DNA of 6,685 bases from the NCBI GenBank assembly GCA_020720945.1, contig DYNR01000032.1, forward strand, positions 7,158-13,842, in the 5' to 3' direction. This document shows positions 4,896 to 6,685 of the stretch, in pieces (the stretch's first letter is position 1; each line of letters starts with the position of its first letter). The stretch comes from Chthoniobacter flavus (GTDB lineage: Bacteria; Verrucomicrobiota; Verrucomicrobiia; Chthoniobacterales; DYNR01). The position numbers and the translations under genes are program-made. The notes under the pieces are model-generated. The model was not told the origin of the DNA. It saw nothing but the letters and a program-made list of their open reading frames with translations, and did no database searches.

Positions 4896-6020
4896 ATGTG
4901 GAAAAAGCGAGAGACGATGGAGGCCGAAGAGCGGGCGGTATTGGCACCGTTTGCCGTGTGTTCCGCCGATTCCTTGGGGCGGGAAATCGCGGAAGAGCCC
5001 CACGCGTATCGCACTCATTTTCAGAGAGATCGGGCGAGAGTCATCCACAGTTCCGCGTTTCGCAGGCTCGACGGGAAGACGCAGGTATTTTTGAACGGGA
5101 CAGGGGATCATTTTCGGACGCGGTTGACGCACACGATGGAGGTGGCATCGATTAGCAGGACTTTGGCGCGGGCACTTTCATTGAACGAAGATTTGGCGGA
5201 AACGGTGGCGTTGGCCCATGACTTGGGGCATCCGCCGTTTGGCCATGTCGGGGAGGAAGCGTTGGACGATTTGATGGAGGGGCACGGGGGGTTCGACCAC
5301 AACGAGCAGAGTTTGCGGATGGTGAGCGGGTTGGAAGAGAAGTATCCAGATTTTCCGGGATTGAATTTGAGCTACGAAGTGTTGGAGGGTTTGAGAAAGC
5401 ACGAGCGGCGGTTTGAGTCGCCGGGAGGCAGGGAATACAGGCATCCTTGCATTGAAGGGCAGGTGGCGGATTTGGCGGACGAGATCACCTATTACAGCCA
5501 CGACCTCGACGACGGGTTGGAGTCTGGGCTTTTGCGTCCAGAGATGCTCGGGGGAATCGCGTTGTGGGCGGAGGCCATCGCGCAGGCCAAGAGAGAAATG
5601 GCGGGGTTGGAGCCAGTGCGGGATCGCGGCTATGTGATTCGCTGTCTGATTAACCGAGAAGTGGACGATGCGGTGATGGAGAGTGCGGGACGCATCGCGG
5701 AAGGGGGGGTGAAAAGTGTTTGGGACGCAAGGGATTGTGAAGGGAGTCTTGCTGGATTTTCCCGCGAAATCCATGAGAAGAACGCCGAGTTGAAGAGGCT
5801 TCTTTTTGCAAATTTATACCGGCATCCTGAAGTGCGCGGAGTTCACGAGCGGAATTGCGAGCTTTTGCGGAAGGCGTTTTTCCACTATATTCAGCAGCCT
5901 GAAAAAATGGGGGACCGGTTTTTTGCATTGGTGGGAAAGAACGGAAAAGAGCGGGCGGTTTGCGATTTTTTGGCATCGAAGACCGATCGGGCGCTCTTGC
6001 GGTGGCACCCTGGAGATTGA
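4896..6020 (+). CDS. dgt: dGTPase-like HD-domain triphosphohydrolase
   Basis: Family members cleave dGTP or other dNTPs to the deoxynucleoside plus triphosphate, tuning dNTP pools. The 374-residue length fits the shorter dGTPase-like type. The N-terminal block RTHFQRDRARVIHSSAFRRL (39-58) and KTQVF (61-65) are diagnostic. The HD metal site is His79 (RLTHTMEVA), His108-Asp109 (ALAHDLGHPPFGHVGEEAL) and Asp194 (DLADEITYYSHDLDDG). FDHNEQSLR (132-140) and LNLSYEVLEGLRKHE (155-169) are further family wording. All HD residues are intact, so activity is expected; substrate preference cannot be read from sequence. It shares a transcript with the amidase (22-base gap) and has one of the few clear Shine-Dalgarno sequences in the window. 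A seven-G run at 5703-5709 lies in its C-terminal third. The protein is cytosolic, unlike its exported neighbours, so a joint function with them is not implied. Confidence 0.94.
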   Translation: MWKKRETMEAEERAVLAPFAVCSADSLGREIAEEPHAYRTHFQRDRARVIHSSAFRRLDGKTQVFLNGTGDHFRTRLTHTMEVASISRTLARALSLNEDLAETVALAHDLGHPPFGHVGEEALDDLMEGHGGFDHNEQSLRMVSGLEEKYPDFPGLNLSYEVLEGLRKHERRFESPGGREYRHPCIEGQVADLADEITYYSHDLDDGLESGLLRPEMLGGIALWAEAIAQAKREMAGLEPVRDRGYVIRCLINREVDDAVMESAGRIAEGGVKSVWDARDCEGSLAGFSREIHEKNAELKRLLFANLYRHPEVRGVHERNCELLRKAFFHYIQQPEKMGDRFFALVGKNGKERAVCDFLASKTDRALLRWHPGD

Positions 6021-6047
6021 GGACGGCAGATCGGGGCGAGAAAGGGC

Positions 6048-6119
6048 ATGGGGTTTATTGCCAGAGTTTTGTCGGGGGCAGAAAAACCCTTGCAAGCGGC
6101 GAAGAATAACGGCTATTAG
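6048..6119 (+). CDS. Possible small ORF, 23 codons, unknown product
   Basis: An ATG at 6048 opens a 23-codon frame ending in TAG at 6117-6119, filling most of the 105-base gap between the dGTPase gene and the next start. The purine-rich GAGAAAGGG lies just before the ATG, but very close for a ribosome site. The stop is six bases before the ATG of the next gene, so it could act as a leader whose translation brings ribosomes to that gene. The peptide begins MGFIARVLSG, has three basic residues, and has no cysteine pair or membrane span. I do not recognise it. Chance is quite possible at this length. Confidence 0.3.
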   Translation: MGFIARVLSGAEKPLQAAKNNGY

Positions 6120-6125
6120 GCAGGA

Positions 6126-6685
6126 ATGATCCGACTTGTCGCCGTTTTGTTTTTTTCGGTTTTTGTTTTTTGCGGAGGAGCTTTTGCCGGTCAGGCGCCG
6201 TTGGGAAACCCTTACGATGTATTGTCAAAAGTTTTGCAACCCATTTTGGGCGTGTTCCTTGCGGGGGAAAAAACACCGGGGGGGGCGATGCGTTTGGAAG
6301 CGAAAGTCGAGGAGGTGCAAGGGCGGTTGCCGAAGCAATTCGCTGGTGCAGAGGTGAAGTTTTGGGCCCAATATCCCGACAAACTCAAAATGGTCGCACC
6401 GTTTGGCGGGGAGTCATTTACGGTAGTCCGCAACGGGAAAGAAGCTTGGGCCCAACCGGGAGACAGGATTGAATTTTTGCTCGGTCAGTTCCGACAGAAC
6501 CCTCCCGCAACACCGGTTGGCGAGACTCCCTTTGCGCTGCCATTCAATGCGCAGCAAGCACTTTTTGCAATCATGCTTTTCAACATCCTCGACCGCGAAG
6601 TGGCGGAAGTCGAAGAAGTGGGAGGGGAAATGTGCAGGGTTTTGACGGTGGTGTTGCAACCCGAAGTAGGGAAGGCGGTCAAAGC
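6126..6685 (+). CDS. Exported protein, possibly LolA-like, N-terminal part (runs off the right edge)
   Basis: From the ATG at 6126 the frame stays open for 186 codons to the end of the window. It starts with a clear signal peptide: Arg3, a hydrophobic core (4-16), and an AFA-G site predicting cleavage after Ala21. No proper lipobox precedes Cys16, so it is probably periplasmic, not a lipoprotein. The mature part alternates short beta-like stretches: MRLEAKVEEVQG, AEVKFWAQYPDKLKMVAP, ESFTVVRNGKEAWAQPGDRIEFLL. The pattern of pale strands with 'YPDKLKM' and a later 'NGKEAWAQP' recalls the half-barrel of LolA/LolB-like lipid or lipoprotein carriers and related exported proteins. This is fold-level resemblance only. 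AGG sequences at 6118-6124 offer a modest ribosome site. An eight-G run lies at 6278-6285. It follows the amidase and dGTPase genes on the same strand and may be in the same transcript. Confidence 0.8.
   Translation, partial: MIRLVAVLFFSVFVFCGGAFAGQAPLGNPYDVLSKVLQPILGVFLAGEKTPGGAMRLEAKVEEVQGRLPKQFAGAEVKFWAQYPDKLKMVAPFGGESFTVVRNGKEAWAQPGDRIEFLLGQFRQNPPATPVGETPFALPFNAQQALFAIMLFNILDREVAEVEEVGGEMCRVLTVVLQPEVGKAVK

Noticed and set aside
6362..6455. Two copies of the perfect palindrome TTGGGCCCAA (6362-6371 and 6446-6455)
   Set aside because: Both fall in frame inside the LolA-like gene and encode the same Trp-Ala-Gln tripeptide, so they are most simply explained by the protein sequence.
1..6685. 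Mobile elements, CRISPR arrays, tRNA or rRNA genes, defence-island genes
   Set aside because: I found no transposase, terminal inverted repeats with target duplication, spaced direct repeats, cloverleaf or defence-protein motif; the gene content is ordinary chromosomal.

Overview
The window reads as ordinary chromosomal DNA from a Gram-negative bacterium, most likely of the Verrucomicrobiota/PVC group. The reasons are a eukaryote-like type II glutamine synthetase of about 338 residues, whose wording I associate with that group, two genes for exported proteins with signal peptides, and a zinc-dependent murein amidase. This taxonomic guess is inference from protein style, not a database match. 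No insertion sequence, phage gene, tRNA, rRNA, CRISPR array or plasmid function is visible.

Layout, left to right. Bases 1-99 (minus) hold the first 33 codons of a zinc-ribbon protein that runs off the left edge. A strong intrinsic terminator for the minus strand (160-195) separates it from glnII (254-1270, minus). A 207-base divergent region (1271-1477) carries a perfect 11-bp tandem repeat, a small hairpin and a possible sigma-54 element, all plausibly serving glnII. Next comes a plus-strand pair: a very small kinase-like protein (1478-1894) and a PP2C-type phosphatase (1900-2742). They are separated by five bases. A convergent gap with a weak hairpin follows, then a YmdB-family metallophosphoesterase on minus (2835-3623). 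After a 41-base divergent gap, a plus-strand run begins: N-acetylmuramoyl-L-alanine amidase (3665-4873), a dGTPase-like HD hydrolase (4896-6020), a possible 23-codon small ORF (6048-6119), and the N-terminal part of an exported, possibly LolA-like protein (6126 to the right edge).

How the genes relate. The kinase-like protein and the phosphatase look like a writer/eraser pair for reversible protein phosphorylation and are the most interesting module. The amidase and the exported LolA-like protein both point to the cell envelope. dGTPase, YmdB and glutamine synthetase are nucleotide and nitrogen housekeeping functions. I see no evidence that these form one larger system.

Two window-wide signals stand out. 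Codon use depends strongly on strand: plus genes use TTG for Leu and TTT for Phe, while minus genes use CTC and TTC. This suggests strong replication-strand mutation bias with the plus strand leading. Also, genes that begin a transcription unit lack a Shine-Dalgarno sequence, while two tightly packed downstream genes have one.
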